A stretch of 64,000 bases of DNA from Thalassotalea_H castellviae (GCF_031846185.1 NZ_JAVRIF010000003.1:485528-549527), one strand, 5' to 3'; positions 45,971 to 55,467 are shown, numbered from the stretch's first letter. Translations and numbers: made by a program. Notes: generated from the letters alone by a model not told the origin.

Positions 45971-47308
45971 ATGATTACAATAAAAAAAGGTCTGGATGTT
46001 CCTGTAGTTGGTTCTCCCCAGCAGGTAATCCATGATGGCAATGCCATCAAAACCGTTGCAACATTAGGTGAAGAGTTTGTGGGTATGCGACCAACCATGT
46101 ATGTTAAAGTGGATGATCGTGTAAAAAAAGGTCAAGTTCTTTTTGAAGATAAAAAGAATCCTGGCGTTAAATTCACAGCTCAAACCGCCGGTGTTGTTAA
46201 AGAAATCAATCGTGGTGAAAAACGTGTTTTACAGTCTGTCGTCATTGAAGTTGACGGAGATGAACAAGAAACGTTTACTCACTACCCAGCCACTGAACTA
46301 AATACATTAAAGCGTGAAGATGTTGTCTCAAATCTTGTTAATTCAGGTTTGTGGACTGCAATTCGTACACGTCCTTTTAGTAAAGTGCCGGCAATTGATT
46401 CATCACCAATCGCTATATTTGTTAGCGCAATGGATACAAATCCGTTAGCGGCAAACCCTGAAGTGATTATTAATGAACAAGGTGAAGCTTTTAAACAAGG
46501 TTTAACCGTCCTTTCACGTTTAACTGAAGGTGAAGTGTTTGTTAGTAAAGCTCCTGGGGCAAATATTCCTGTAGCGGATAATGTGAATGTGAACGAATTT
46601 GCTGGTAAGCATCCTGCCGGTTTAGTCGGTACTCACATGCATTTTTTAAAGCCAGTTAGTGCTGAAAAATTTGCTTGGCATGTTGGTTATCAAGACGTTA
46701 TCGCTATTGGCCAATTATTTACTACAGGTGAGTTAAACAGCACTCGTGTAATTTCACTGGCTGGCCCTGAAGTTAAAAATCCGCGTTTAATTCGTACTAT
46801 CATTGGTGCTAATACTAATGATTTAGTGGCGGGTGAAATCAACGAAGGTGAAACGCGTGTTGTTTCTGGCTCTTTACTTTTAGGTGCAACAGCACAAGGT
46901 GTTCATGCATACCTTGGCCGTTATCATGTACAACTATCAGTATTAAGAGAAGGCCGAGAGAAAGAGTTTATTGGCTATATGTACCCTGGACCAAATAAGT
47001 TTTCAGTAACGCGTGCATATATGTCTCATTTCTTTCCAAGTAAGTTATTTAATATGACGACAACGACTAATGGTAGTGCTCGTGCAATGGTACCAATTGG
47101 TAACTTTGAACGTGTTATGCCTTTAGATATTTTACCGACTATGTTGTTACGTGATTTAGCTGCGGGTGATACCGACAGCGCACAACAACTTGGTGCCTTA
47201 GAGCTAGACGAAGAAGATTTAGCGCTTTGTACATTTGTTTGCCCAGGCAAAACAGATTACGGCGTACTCCTTCGTGATTGCCTAACCACAATTGAGAAGG
47301 AAGGTTAG
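45971..47308 (+). CDS. nqrA: Na+-translocating NADH:quinone reductase subunit A
   Basis: The product has 445 residues from ATG 45971 (MITIKKGLDVPVVG), the usual NqrA start; an in-frame TTG at 45932 would add an odd leader. Family segments include GEEFVGMRPTMYVKV, FEDKKNPGVKFTA, GTHMHFLKPVS and TSGARAM-like NGSARAMVPIG. NqrA is the soluble cytoplasmic subunit associated with quinone reduction. It is the first gene of the nqrABCDEF operon, 2 bases before nqrB. Confidence 0.97.
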   Translation: MITIKKGLDVPVVGSPQQVIHDGNAIKTVATLGEEFVGMRPTMYVKVDDRVKKGQVLFEDKKNPGVKFTAQTAGVVKEINRGEKRVLQSVVIEVDGDEQETFTHYPATELNTLKREDVVSNLVNSGLWTAIRTRPFSKVPAIDSSPIAIFVSAMDTNPLAANPEVIINEQGEAFKQGLTVLSRLTEGEVFVSKAPGANIPVADNVNVNEFAGKHPAGLVGTHMHFLKPVSAEKFAWHVGYQDVIAIGQLFTTGELNSTRVISLAGPEVKNPRLIRTIIGANTNDLVAGEINEGETRVVSGSLLLGATAQGVHAYLGRYHVQLSVLREGREKEFIGYMYPGPNKFSVTRAYMSHFFPSKLFNMTTTTNGSARAMVPIGNFERVMPLDILPTMLLRDLAAGDTDSAQQLGALELDEEDLALCTFVCPGKTDYGVLLRDCLTTIEKEG

Positions 47309-47310
47309 TC

Positions 47311-48513
47311 ATGGGCTTGAAAAAGTTTATAGAAGATATTGAGCCGCATTTTGAAAAAGGCGGCAAACATGAAAAGTGGTTTGCTTTATATGAAGCAATA
47401 GCGACTGGTTTATTTACCCCTGGTTATGTGAACAAAGGTAAAACACATGTACGTGATAGTATTGACTTAAAACGTATCATGATCACAGTTTGGTTAGCGG
47501 TATTTCCTGCCATGTTTTTTGGTATGTACAATATTGGTTTCCAAGCAACAGAAGCATTAGCGGCTAATTATGCATTGCCTGATACTTGGCAAGTTAGTTT
47601 GTTTCATATGTTAGGTGGAACCCTAACCACTGATTCAGGCTGGTTTAGCATGATGTTCTATGGTGCGATGTTTTTCTTACCAATCTACGCAGTAACTTTT
47701 ATTGTTGGTGGTTTTTGGGAAGTGTTGTTTGCAGCCGTTCGTAAACATGAAGTCAATGAAGGTTTCTTCGTTTCTTCAATACTTTTTGCACTTATTTTGC
47801 CGGCAAGTATTCCTTTATGGCAAGTCGCTATTGGTATTACCTTCGGTATTGTTATCGCAAAAGAAATTTTCGGTGGTACAGGTAAAAACTTCTTAAACCC
47901 TGCTTTAGCGGGTCGAGCGTTTTTATTCTTTGCTTACCCTGCAGAAATTTCAGGTGATGCGGTTTGGGTTGCAGTCGATGGCTTCTCAGGTGCAACAGCG
48001 TTAAGTGCGGCGAACCAAGGTTTGATTGATTACAGTGTTAACGCTGATTGGTGGAATGCTTTTTGGGGATTCATGCCTGGTTCTGTGGGTGAAGTATCTA
48101 CAGCTGCTATCTTACTTGGTGGCGCGTATATCCTTTATAAAGGAATCGCATCATGGCGCATCGTGTTAGGTGTGTTTGGCGGTATGGTTGTTACATCATT
48201 CTTATTTAATGCTATCGGTAGTGATACTAATGCGATGTTTGCTATGCCTTGGTATTGGCATCTAGTCGTTGGTGGATTCGCCTTCGGTATGATGTTTATG
48301 GCCACAGACCCAGTATCAGCCTCATTTACTAACACAGGTAAATATTGGTTTGGTGCGTTAGTGGGAATTATGGTGGTTTTAGTTCGCGTTGTGAATCCTG
48401 CTTTCCCAGAAGGTATGATGTTAGCGATATTGTTTGCTAACTTATTTGCACCGTTGTTCGACTACTTTGTTGTTCAAAGTAACATCAAAAGGAGGCTTGC
48501 GCGCAATGTCTAG
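47311..48513 (+). CDS. nqrB: Na+-translocating NADH:quinone reductase subunit B
   Basis: The 400-residue membrane protein starts with KFIEDIEPHFEKGGKHEKWFALYEA, as in other NqrB proteins, and has the flavinylation motif SGAT in VDGFSGATALS, to whose Thr FMN is joined by ApbE. It holds riboflavin and FMN and forms part of the sodium path. Eight to ten membrane helices are visible. It overlaps nqrC by 8 bases. Confidence 0.97.
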   Translation: MGLKKFIEDIEPHFEKGGKHEKWFALYEAIATGLFTPGYVNKGKTHVRDSIDLKRIMITVWLAVFPAMFFGMYNIGFQATEALAANYALPDTWQVSLFHMLGGTLTTDSGWFSMMFYGAMFFLPIYAVTFIVGGFWEVLFAAVRKHEVNEGFFVSSILFALILPASIPLWQVAIGITFGIVIAKEIFGGTGKNFLNPALAGRAFLFFAYPAEISGDAVWVAVDGFSGATALSAANQGLIDYSVNADWWNAFWGFMPGSVGEVSTAAILLGGAYILYKGIASWRIVLGVFGGMVVTSFLFNAIGSDTNAMFAMPWYWHLVVGGFAFGMMFMATDPVSASFTNTGKYWFGALVGIMVVLVRVVNPAFPEGMMLAILFANLFAPLFDYFVVQSNIKRRLARNV

Positions 48514-49285
48514 TTCTAAAGAAACCTTTGGCAGAACGGTTGGTTTTGTCTTTGTTGTTTGTCTTGTTTGTGCATTATTAGTATCGTTTTCTGCGGTACA
48601 ATTAAAGCCTCTACAAACAGCGAATAAGTTGCTTGATAAGCAAACTAAGATTTTAGAAGCCTCTAATTTGTTAGATTTTGCCGGTGACGATATTGTTGCT
48701 ACCTATGATCGCTTTGTTGAAGCAAAAATGATTGACCTTGATACAGGTGAATACGTTAAAGATGCGTCTCAACAAGAAATCGACATGTTCGATGAACGTC
48801 GTAATGCACGTGATGCAGAGAAATCGAGCAAACCAGAAAACGATTTAGCTGGTATCAATCGTCGTTCAAATACGGCTGTTATTTACTTAGTGCGTAATGG
48901 TGGCGGAGAAGTTGAAACGGTTGTTCTTCCTATTGTTGGCTCTGGCCTTTGGGATTTGATGTATGGCTTTGTTGGACTTGAAGCTGATTTAAATACCGTG
49001 AAAAGTGTTATCTATTCAGATCATAAGGAAACTCCGGGCTTAGGGGCAGAAGTATTAAACCCTGCTTGGAAAGCTTTATGGCCTGGTAAGAAAATCTATA
49101 ACGAAGCCGGTGACGTGAAAGTGCAGCTTGTTAAAGGTGGCGCTAAAGAAAATGATATACACGGTGTTGATGCGCTTTCGGGTGCTACGTTAACCAGTAA
49201 CGGTGTAACACGCACATTACAATTTTGGTTTGGTGAAGAAGGCTACGGTCCTTTTATTGCTAAAAATCGTGGAGGGCTTAAGTAA
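48506..49285 (+). CDS. nqrC: Na+-translocating NADH:quinone reductase subunit C
   Basis: The product has 259 residues from ATG 48506 (MSSSKETFGRTVGF), which has AAAGGAGG nearby; a longer frame from 48434 lies inside nqrB and is not used. It has one membrane helix (about 12-33) and a periplasmic FMN-binding domain with the flavinylated Thr in DALSGATLTSNGV. ApbE at 52059 provides the FMN. The stop overlaps the nqrD start by one base. Confidence 0.97.
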   Translation: MSSSKETFGRTVGFVFVVCLVCALLVSFSAVQLKPLQTANKLLDKQTKILEASNLLDFAGDDIVATYDRFVEAKMIDLDTGEYVKDASQQEIDMFDERRNARDAEKSSKPENDLAGINRRSNTAVIYLVRNGGGEVETVVLPIVGSGLWDLMYGFVGLEADLNTVKSVIYSDHKETPGLGAEVLNPAWKALWPGKKIYNEAGDVKVQLVKGGAKENDIHGVDALSGATLTSNGVTRTLQFWFGEEGYGPFIAKNRGGLK

Positions 49286-49908
49286 TGTCTTCAGATACTA
49301 AAAAAGTATTAACGAGTCCTATTGTTGATAACAACCCTATTGCGTTACAAGTATTGGGTATTTGTTCAGCATTAGCGGTAACAAGTTCTATGGCTAATGC
49401 TTTAGTTATGACATTAGCTGTAGTTGTTGTAACAGCATTTTCTAACTTGTTTATTTCAATGATCCGCAACATGATCCCATCAAGTGTACGTATTATCGTG
49501 CAGATGGCGATTATTGCTTCATTAGTAATTGTCGTTGATCAGGTGCTTAAGGCCTTTTCTTATCAATTATCGAAAGAGCTTTCGGTATTTGTTGGATTGA
49601 TCATCACCAACTGTATTGTTATGGGGCGTGCAGAAGCTTTTGCTATGAAAGAAAAGCCAGTTGTAAGCTTTATGGACGGTATTGGTAACGGTTTAGGATA
49701 TGGTTTTATCTTAATGACGGTTGCATTCTTCCGTGAATTATTCGGTTTTGGTAAGTTATTTGGTATCGAGATTTTACCATTGATTCAAAATGGTGGTTGG
49801 TATCAAGCGAATGGCTTATTAGTTTTACCCTTTAGTTCATTCTTCATTATTGGTTTAATCATTTGGGCTATTCGCCAATGGAAACCAGCACAAGTTGAGA
49901 AGGATTAA
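49285..49908 (+). CDS. nqrD: Na+-translocating NADH:quinone reductase subunit D
   Basis: The 207-residue protein has six membrane helices and the Nqr/Rnf pattern LSKELSVFVGLIITNCIVMGRAEAFA, with a Cys in the middle of the membrane (NCIVMGRAEA). NqrD and NqrE each give one Cys ligand to a 2Fe-2S cluster within the membrane. Its start overlaps the nqrC stop, and nqrE follows after 5 bases. Confidence 0.97.
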   Translation: MSSDTKKVLTSPIVDNNPIALQVLGICSALAVTSSMANALVMTLAVVVVTAFSNLFISMIRNMIPSSVRIIVQMAIIASLVIVVDQVLKAFSYQLSKELSVFVGLIITNCIVMGRAEAFAMKEKPVVSFMDGIGNGLGYGFILMTVAFFRELFGFGKLFGIEILPLIQNGGWYQANGLLVLPFSSFFIIGLIIWAIRQWKPAQVEKD

Positions 49909-49913
49909 AGCAA

Positions 49914-50537
49914 ATGGAACATTATTTAAGTTTATTAGTTAAAACCATTTTTATTGAAAATATTGCTTTAACATTCTTTTTAGGAATGTGTACTTTCTTA
50001 GCCGTGTCTAAGAAAGTTAGTACAGCAATTGGTCTAGGTGTCGCGGTTATTGTGGTTTTAGGTATTGCGGTTCCAGCAAACCAAATCATTTATCAAGCCA
50101 TTTTGGCACCTGGTGCTTTAGATAGTTTGATGGGAGTTACTGATCCTGCTAAAACTATCGACTTAAGCTTTTTATCATTCATCACCTTTATCGGTGTGAT
50201 TGCGGCTTTAGTTCAAATTCTTGAAATGGTGCTTGATAAGTATTTTCCAGCACTGTATCAAGCGTTGGGTATCTTTTTACCGTTAATTACCGTGAACTGT
50301 GCAATTTTTGGTGCCGTCTCTTTTATGGTCGCGAAAAATTTAACCTTAGGTGAGTCTGTTGTTTACGGTATTGGTTCTGGTATTGGTTGGGCACTAGCGA
50401 TTGTTTTACTTGCTGGTATCCGCGAAAAGATGAAATATTCTGATGTACCAGATGGCCTGAAAGGTTTAGGGATTACGTTTATTACTGCAGGATTGATGGC
50501 ATTTGGCTTTCTTTCTTTCGGTGGTATCTCGTTATAA
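49914..50537 (+). CDS. nqrE: Na+-translocating NADH:quinone reductase subunit E
   Basis: The 207-residue protein has six membrane helices and is the pseudo-twofold partner of NqrD, with ENIALTFFLGMCTFLAVSKK and LITVNCAIFGAVSFM holding the membrane Cys residues. It shares the intramembrane iron-sulfur centre with NqrD. nqrF starts 74 bases later, after a hairpin region. Confidence 0.97.
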   Translation: MEHYLSLLVKTIFIENIALTFFLGMCTFLAVSKKVSTAIGLGVAVIVVLGIAVPANQIIYQAILAPGALDSLMGVTDPAKTIDLSFLSFITFIGVIAALVQILEMVLDKYFPALYQALGIFLPLITVNCAIFGAVSFMVAKNLTLGESVVYGIGSGIGWALAIVLLAGIREKMKYSDVPDGLKGLGITFITAGLMAFGFLSFGGISL

Positions 50538-50551
50538 TAAGATTAATGCAG

Positions 50552-50593
50552 AAGGTGTTTGTAACTCATTGAGTTAAGCGCCTTCTCCTAGAA
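50552..50593 (+). repeat. hairpin between nqrE and nqrF
   Basis: AGAAGGTGT and GCGCCTTCT form outer arms with two G-T pairs, and AACTC-ATT-GAGTT forms an inner stem. A hairpin with the same outer sequence (GAAGGTGC and GCGCCTTC) lies after nqrF at about 51876-51915. The role is unknown; it may stabilise the mRNA or tune relative expression of nqrF. Confidence 0.5.
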
Positions 50594-50611
50594 AAGTGTA
50601 AGGAAAAGTCG

Positions 50612-51835
50612 ATGGAAATTATTCTCGGCGTAGGCATGTTCACTGCAATCGTTATAGCTTTGGTACTAGTGATCTTATTTGCTAAATCAAAGTTGGTTGC
50701 CGAAGGTGATATAACTATTTCAATCAACGGCGATGCTGATAAATCAGTAACAACTGCCGCGGGTGGAAAATTATTAGGCGCACTTGCTGAACAAGGTATT
50801 TTTATCCCTTCAGCATGTGGCGGTGGCGGTACTTGTGGTCAGTGTCGTGTTGAAGTGCATTCAGGTGGTGGTGATATTTTACCAACTGAATTAGGTCATA
50901 TTACGAAACGTGAAGCGAAAGAAGGTTGTCGTTTAGCGTGTCAGGTGGCTGTAAAACAAAACATGGAAATTGAAGTTGAAGATGAAATCTTCGGTGTTCA
51001 GCAATGGGAATGTGAAGTTATCTCAAATGATAACAAAGCGACTTTCATTAAAGAACTTAAGCTTAAAATTCCTAACGGTGAATCAGTACCATTTAAAGCG
51101 GGTGGTTATATTCAAATTGAAGCGCCTGCGCATCATGTAAAATATAGCGACTTTGATATTGATGAACAGTACCGTGGTGACTGGAATCATTTTGGTTTCT
51201 TTGATGTTGAATCAAAAGTTGATACAGACACATTACGTGCATATTCGATGGCAAACTATCCAGAAGAAGAAGGCATTATAATGCTGAATGTGCGTATCGC
51301 TACGCCACCTCCTGGAAAATTACATCTACCTGCAGGTAAAATGTCATCATACATCTTCAGTCTTAAGCCTGGCGATAAAGTGACTATTTCAGGTCCATTT
51401 GGTGAATTTTTTGCGAAAGAAACTGATAATGAAATGGTGTTTATCGGTGGTGGTGCAGGTATGGCACCAATGCGTTCACATATTTTCGACCAATTAAAGC
51501 GTCTTAAATCTAAACGTAAAATGAGTTTCTGGTATGGTGCACGTTCGCTACGCGAAATGTTCTATGAAGATGATTATAATACGCTTGCTGCTGAAAATGA
51601 TAACTTCGAATGGCATGTAGCTTTATCTGATCCACAACCAGAAGATAACTGGGACGGCTTAACTGGCTTTATTCATAATGTTTTACATGAGCAATACTTG
51701 AAAGACCATGAAGCTCCAGAAGATTGTGAATATTACATGTGTGGTCCACCAATGATGAATGCTGCTGTTATTCATATGTTGAAAGACTTAGGCGTTGAAG
51801 ATGAAAACATCATGTTGGATGACTTCGGCGGGTAA
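50612..51835 (+). CDS. nqrF: Na+-translocating NADH:quinone reductase subunit F
   Basis: The 407-residue protein has one N-terminal membrane helix (about 3-24), a ferredoxin-like domain with Cys69, Cys75, Cys78 (CGGGGTCGQC) and a fourth Cys near 110, then FAD (LRAYSMANYP) and NADH (IGGGAGMAPMRS) domains and the final CGPP. It takes electrons from NADH into the pump. The same module is found behind a PepSY anchor at position 163. Confidence 0.97.
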   Translation: MEIILGVGMFTAIVIALVLVILFAKSKLVAEGDITISINGDADKSVTTAAGGKLLGALAEQGIFIPSACGGGGTCGQCRVEVHSGGGDILPTELGHITKREAKEGCRLACQVAVKQNMEIEVEDEIFGVQQWECEVISNDNKATFIKELKLKIPNGESVPFKAGGYIQIEAPAHHVKYSDFDIDEQYRGDWNHFGFFDVESKVDTDTLRAYSMANYPEEEGIIMLNVRIATPPPGKLHLPAGKMSSYIFSLKPGDKVTISGPFGEFFAKETDNEMVFIGGGAGMAPMRSHIFDQLKRLKSKRKMSFWYGARSLREMFYEDDYNTLAAENDNFEWHVALSDPQPEDNWDGLTGFIHNVLHEQYLKDHEAPEDCEYYMCGPPMMNAAVIHMLKDLGVEDENIMLDDFGG

Positions 51836-51875
51836 ATTCAACTGAATTTTTACTTGTTCATCGAATCATTGTATT

Positions 51876-51915
51876 GAAGGTGCTGACTGACTATCGTGAG
51901 CGATGCGCCTTCTCT
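51876..51915 (+). repeat. hairpin after nqrF resembling the one before it
   Basis: GAAGGTGC and GCGCCTTC pair over eight bases around an inner stretch TGACTGACTATCGTGAGCGAT. The arms match those of the hairpin at 50552-50593, so nqrF is flanked by related structures. Confidence 0.45.
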
Positions 51916-51958
51916 TTGTTCTAATATGAATGAGTTAAAAATTACAGGGCAATGCACA

Positions 51959-51990
51959 TAATAAAGACGACATTTGTCGTCTTTATTATT
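51959..51990 (+). terminator. terminator after nqrF
   Basis: TAATAAAGACGAC (51959-51971) pairs with GTCGTCTTTATTA (51976-51988) around ATTT, with T following. It lies between nqrF and apbE, so apbE may need its own promoter or partial read-through. Confidence 0.75.
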
Positions 51991-52058
51991 TATATAAGAA
52001 ACTTAGTTTGAGAAAGGTAAGCTTTTTACATAAATAATAAATTATCTAGGCTTTATAA

Positions 52059-53084
52059 ATGAATAAATTAAAATCAATTTCTGTTTTACTATTTGTACTA
52101 GTGTCAAGTGGTTGCTTCCCAAGTAACGACTTAGCTAAACAAGAGGTTTTACTGCAAGGTAAAACGATGGGCACAACTTATAATATTAAAGTGGTCATTG
52201 GCGAAGAAAATGCTCAAGTTGATATCAAAGGTATGCATCAGGGCATTGATGATTTATTAGTACAATTAAACCAAGAGATGTCGACTTATATTAAAGATTC
52301 TGAATTATCTCGATTTAATCAGTCGAACGGTTTAACACCCGTTAAAATTTCTGCAGGGTTAGACAGAGTGATTACTGAGGCGATACGCTTAGGTCAGCTA
52401 AGTAAAGGTAAACTTGATATTACCGTTGGTCCTTTAGTGAACTTATGGGGGTTTGGCCCTGAGTTTCGTCCTGAAACCATTCCTTCAGATCAGTTACTCG
52501 AAACGACTCGACAACGTGTAGGTTTAGATAAACTAGTTTTACAAAACGGGATGTTAAATAAACTAAATCCAGATCTATATGTGGACTTATCCACAATTGC
52601 TAAAGGGTACGGTGTTGATATTGTTGCAGAGTATATCGAACAGCAAGGTATTGAAAATTATCTTGTCGAAATAGGTGGAGAAATGCGCCTAAAAGGGTTT
52701 AAACATACGGGCGAATTGTGGCATGTTGCAATAGAAAAACCAGTGACGATAGAGCGTGCTGTGCAACAAATTATTGTCCCTAAAGATAATGCGGTTGCTA
52801 CATCGGGTGATTACCGTAATTATTATGAAGTTGACGGCCAACGCTTTTCTCATATTATTGATCCGGCTACAGGCAAACCTATTAATCATAAGTTAGTCTC
52901 TGTAACGGTTATCCATCCATTTTCGATGACTGCCGATGGTCTATCTACTGCAATGATGGTCATGGGAGAAGCGCAAGCTTTAGCCTTTGCTGAGCAACAT
53001 GACTTAGCCGCGTATTTTATCGTTAAAACGGAAAATGGCTTTGTTGAGCAAAGCACGGTAAAATTCATGCAATACCTTAAATAA
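52059..53084 (+). CDS. apbE: FMN:protein transferase ApbE, lipoprotein
   Basis: The 341-residue protein has a lipobox (SSGC, Cys19) and the ApbE pattern: GKTMGTTYNIKV, STYIKDSELSRFN, GKLDITVGPLVNLWGFGP, DLSTIAKGYGVD, IGGEMRLKG, ATSGDYRNYY, HIIDPATGKP and MTADGLSTAMMVMG. It joins FMN through a phosphodiester to the SGAT threonine of NqrB and NqrC, using FAD and Mg, outside the membrane. nqrM follows 64 bases later. Confidence 0.96.
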   Translation: MNKLKSISVLLFVLVSSGCFPSNDLAKQEVLLQGKTMGTTYNIKVVIGEENAQVDIKGMHQGIDDLLVQLNQEMSTYIKDSELSRFNQSNGLTPVKISAGLDRVITEAIRLGQLSKGKLDITVGPLVNLWGFGPEFRPETIPSDQLLETTRQRVGLDKLVLQNGMLNKLNPDLYVDLSTIAKGYGVDIVAEYIEQQGIENYLVEIGGEMRLKGFKHTGELWHVAIEKPVTIERAVQQIIVPKDNAVATSGDYRNYYEVDGQRFSHIIDPATGKPINHKLVSVTVIHPFSMTADGLSTAMMVMGEAQALAFAEQHDLAAYFIVKTENGFVEQSTVKFMQYLK

Positions 53085-53148
53085 TTCGCACAATTCTTAT
53101 TGTGTAATTGTTTAGGCTTATGTTCGTTAAATATTGAGACGTTTCGTT

Positions 53149-53379
53149 ATGATGATTTTTTTAGTGACCTTAGTTTTTTTTCTTATTATTGCTGCTGGAA
53201 TGGCGGTGGGGTATATCTTTCAACAAAAAACGTTAGCGGGAAGTTGTGGAGGACTCGGCTCAGTAGGTATTGAGAAAGCCTGTAATTGTGATAGTCCTTG
53301 TGAAAAGCGCCAAGAGCGTGAGCGTATCGCCGCACAAGAGCGTGATAATCATCATTCGATAAACGTTAAAAATATCTAA
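53149..53379 (+). CDS. nqrM: Nqr maturation protein NqrM
   Basis: The product has 76 residues from ATG 53149; a TTG at 53134 would add five residues. It has one membrane helix (about 3-22) then the NqrM pattern QQKTLAGSCGGLGSVGIEKACNCDSPCEKR with four Cys. NqrM (DUF539) is needed to make active Na+-NQR, probably by delivering iron for the centre formed by NqrD and NqrE. It follows apbE, as usual in Gammaproteobacteria. Confidence 0.93.
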   Translation: MMIFLVTLVFFLIIAAGMAVGYIFQQKTLAGSCGGLGSVGIEKACNCDSPCEKRQERERIAAQERDNHHSINVKNI

Positions 53380-53403
53380 CGGTTCGCTAGCACGTTTTAT
53401 AAT

Positions 53404-53427
53404 AAAGCTACCTTTGGGTAGCTTTTT
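53404..53427 (+). terminator. rho-independent terminator after nqrM
   Basis: AAAGCTACC (53404-53412) and GGTAGCTTT (53417-53425) with a T run form a strong terminator 24 bases after nqrM, marking the end of the Nqr block. Confidence 0.9.
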
Positions 53428-53505
53428 TGTTTTTAATGCCGGCGTATGACTTGATGTTTTAGTAATAATTATTATACTGTTTTTATTTACAGTGTTATTG
53501 TTTAG

Positions 53506-54576
53506 ATGACTAAGCAACGAAAAATCATACATGTAGATATGGATTGCTTTTATGCCGCGGTTGAAATGCGCGACAATCCTGCCTATAAAAATATTCCGAT
53601 TGCGATAGGCGGAAATAGTGCCCGTGGGGTGTTGTGTACCTGTAATTATATCGCGCGTGAATATGGTGTTCGTGCCGCAATGCCAAATCATCAGGCTAAA
53701 AAACTTTGTCCAGATCTGCTCATTGTTAATGCTCGTATGGCTGTTTATAAAATGGTATCAACGCAGATTAGAGATATTTTTCAACGTTACACAGAGTTGA
53801 TAGAACCGCTTTCCTTAGATGAAGCCTATCTAGATGTTACTAATACAATACACTTTAATGGTAGCGCTACATTAATTGCCGAACAAATTCGAAAAGATAT
53901 ATATAACGAATTAAATTTAACGGCATCTGCTGGTGTAGCGCCAAATAAGTTCTTAGCAAAAATTGCAAGCGATGAGAACAAACCGAATGGCCAATGTGTG
54001 ATACCACCTGAACAAGTAGCAGACTTCGTCGCTGATTTACCTTTAAAGAAAATTCCCGGAGTTGGTCCTAAAACAGCTTTACGCTTAGCCGAACAAGGAT
54101 TTGAATCTTGTCGGGATATAAGAAATAGCTCAATAATCAATTTACAAAATATTGTCGGTAAGCAAGCAATTAGCTTATATCATCGAAGTTTTGGCAGAGA
54201 TGAGCGTTTAGTCGAGCCTGATAGAGAAAGAAAATCACTGGCCGTTGAAGTTACTTTGAGTCAAAATATTTTAACTTTTGAGCAAGTTCAAGTAGTCATG
54301 GATGGTTTACTTGATAAATTAAAGTATCGTTTGAGTAAATGCGAAGATAAGCTTATTGTTAAACAAGGAGTTAAATTAAAGTTTGCTGACTTCAACCAAA
54401 CCACAGTTGAACAACGTAGTGATGAGGTTGATGTAGAAATATTTAGACGTTTATTTCAAAGGGCGATGCTAAGAGCGAATAATCGTGCGATTAGGTTAGT
54501 TGGGATAACATTGGCCTTTAGTCCTAGAAAAAGCTTGGAGAGTGAATGTCAGCAATTAATTTTACCTATTCTTTAG
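53506..54576 (+). CDS. dinB: DNA polymerase IV
   Basis: The 356-residue protein is a Y-family polymerase. IIHVDMDCFYAAVEM and LSLDEAYLDVT hold the metal-binding Asp and Glu residues; ASAGVAPNKFLAKIASDENKPNGQ is the palm signature; a helix-hairpin-helix lies in LKKIPGVGPKTALRLAEQG. It is a mutagenic translesion polymerase. An adjacent LexA box was not recognised. The final residues PIL differ from a typical beta-clamp motif, but QLILPIL at the end resembles one (QxxLxL). Confidence 0.95.
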   Translation: MTKQRKIIHVDMDCFYAAVEMRDNPAYKNIPIAIGGNSARGVLCTCNYIAREYGVRAAMPNHQAKKLCPDLLIVNARMAVYKMVSTQIRDIFQRYTELIEPLSLDEAYLDVTNTIHFNGSATLIAEQIRKDIYNELNLTASAGVAPNKFLAKIASDENKPNGQCVIPPEQVADFVADLPLKKIPGVGPKTALRLAEQGFESCRDIRNSSIINLQNIVGKQAISLYHRSFGRDERLVEPDRERKSLAVEVTLSQNILTFEQVQVVMDGLLDKLKYRLSKCEDKLIVKQGVKLKFADFNQTTVEQRSDEVDVEIFRRLFQRAMLRANNRAIRLVGITLAFSPRKSLESECQQLILPIL

Positions 54577-54618
54577 AACTACTCATTGATGAATAAGCAA
54601 AATAATAAAGGGTTTAGC

Positions 54619-55467
54619 ATGAAAAAATTAATATTAGGACTAACTTTAGCGCTTGGCAGTACGATTATAGATGCACAACAGTTATCAGAAGTTGAAATTA
54701 CGGCTCATAAGGCGGCTGGGGATGTGTATATGTTAACGGGGGCTGGTGGTAATATTGGTGTGCTTGCTACTGAAAAGGGCTTGTTATTAGTGGATGATCA
54801 ATTTCAGCCGCTTGCTGAAAAAATAGAATCAGCAATGCAAAGCATTAAAAATAATCAATTACGATATGTGGTCAATACTCACTATCATGGAGATCATACC
54901 GGTAGTAACAGTTACTTTTCACATAAAGCACCCATATTTGCCCATGAAAACGTCCGTCATCGTTTAACTGATAAAGAAAATCATGACGTTAATAGCTTAC
55001 CTGTAGTGACCTATAAAGATGGTTTGAATATTTATCTCGCCAATGAAAATATTCAATTAACCCATTTACCTAGTGGCCATACCGATGGTGACACTATTGT
55101 CTATTTTAAAGAAGCTAATGTGATACACACAGGCGATTTGTTTTTTGAAATAGGCTTCCCTTATATTGATTTAGACAGTGGTGGCAGTGTCAAAGGCTAT
55201 TTAGCGAACGTAAAAAAAATCATTGAGCAACTGCCTGACGATGTGGTGGTGATCCCTGGTCATGGGAAATTAACGAATAAAGCTGAGTTTAACGCGTTTG
55301 CACAGATGATTGATTTTAGCATTAAAAGAGTTGAAAAGGCCTTATCTGAAGGGAAAAGTGAAGAGGACATTCTACAGATGGGCATTGGAGAGAAGTATAA
55401 AAGCAAATCATGGAGTTTCATTTCCGAAGAGAAGTGGTTAAAAACACTCGTTAAAGATTTAAAATAA
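54619..55467 (+). CDS. secreted MBL-fold metallo-hydrolase
   Basis: The product has 282 residues from ATG 54619, which gives a clean signal peptide (MKKLILGLTLALGSTIIDAQQ) and has AAAGGG before it; earlier starts near 54586 add a leader. The metallo-beta-lactamase motifs are THYHGDHTG, the HxxG region LPSGHTDGDT, IHTGDLFF and PGHG. It binds two zinc ions and hydrolyses an unknown substrate in the periplasm. The gene lies 42 bases after dinB. Confidence 0.88.
   Translation: MKKLILGLTLALGSTIIDAQQLSEVEITAHKAAGDVYMLTGAGGNIGVLATEKGLLLVDDQFQPLAEKIESAMQSIKNNQLRYVVNTHYHGDHTGSNSYFSHKAPIFAHENVRHRLTDKENHDVNSLPVVTYKDGLNIYLANENIQLTHLPSGHTDGDTIVYFKEANVIHTGDLFFEIGFPYIDLDSGGSVKGYLANVKKIIEQLPDDVVVIPGHGKLTNKAEFNAFAQMIDFSIKRVEKALSEGKSEEDILQMGIGEKYKSKSWSFISEEKWLKTLVKDLK

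Noticed and set aside
48434..48505. N-terminal extension of nqrC
   Set aside because: It lies wholly within nqrB, and AAAGGAGG before 48506 marks the real start.
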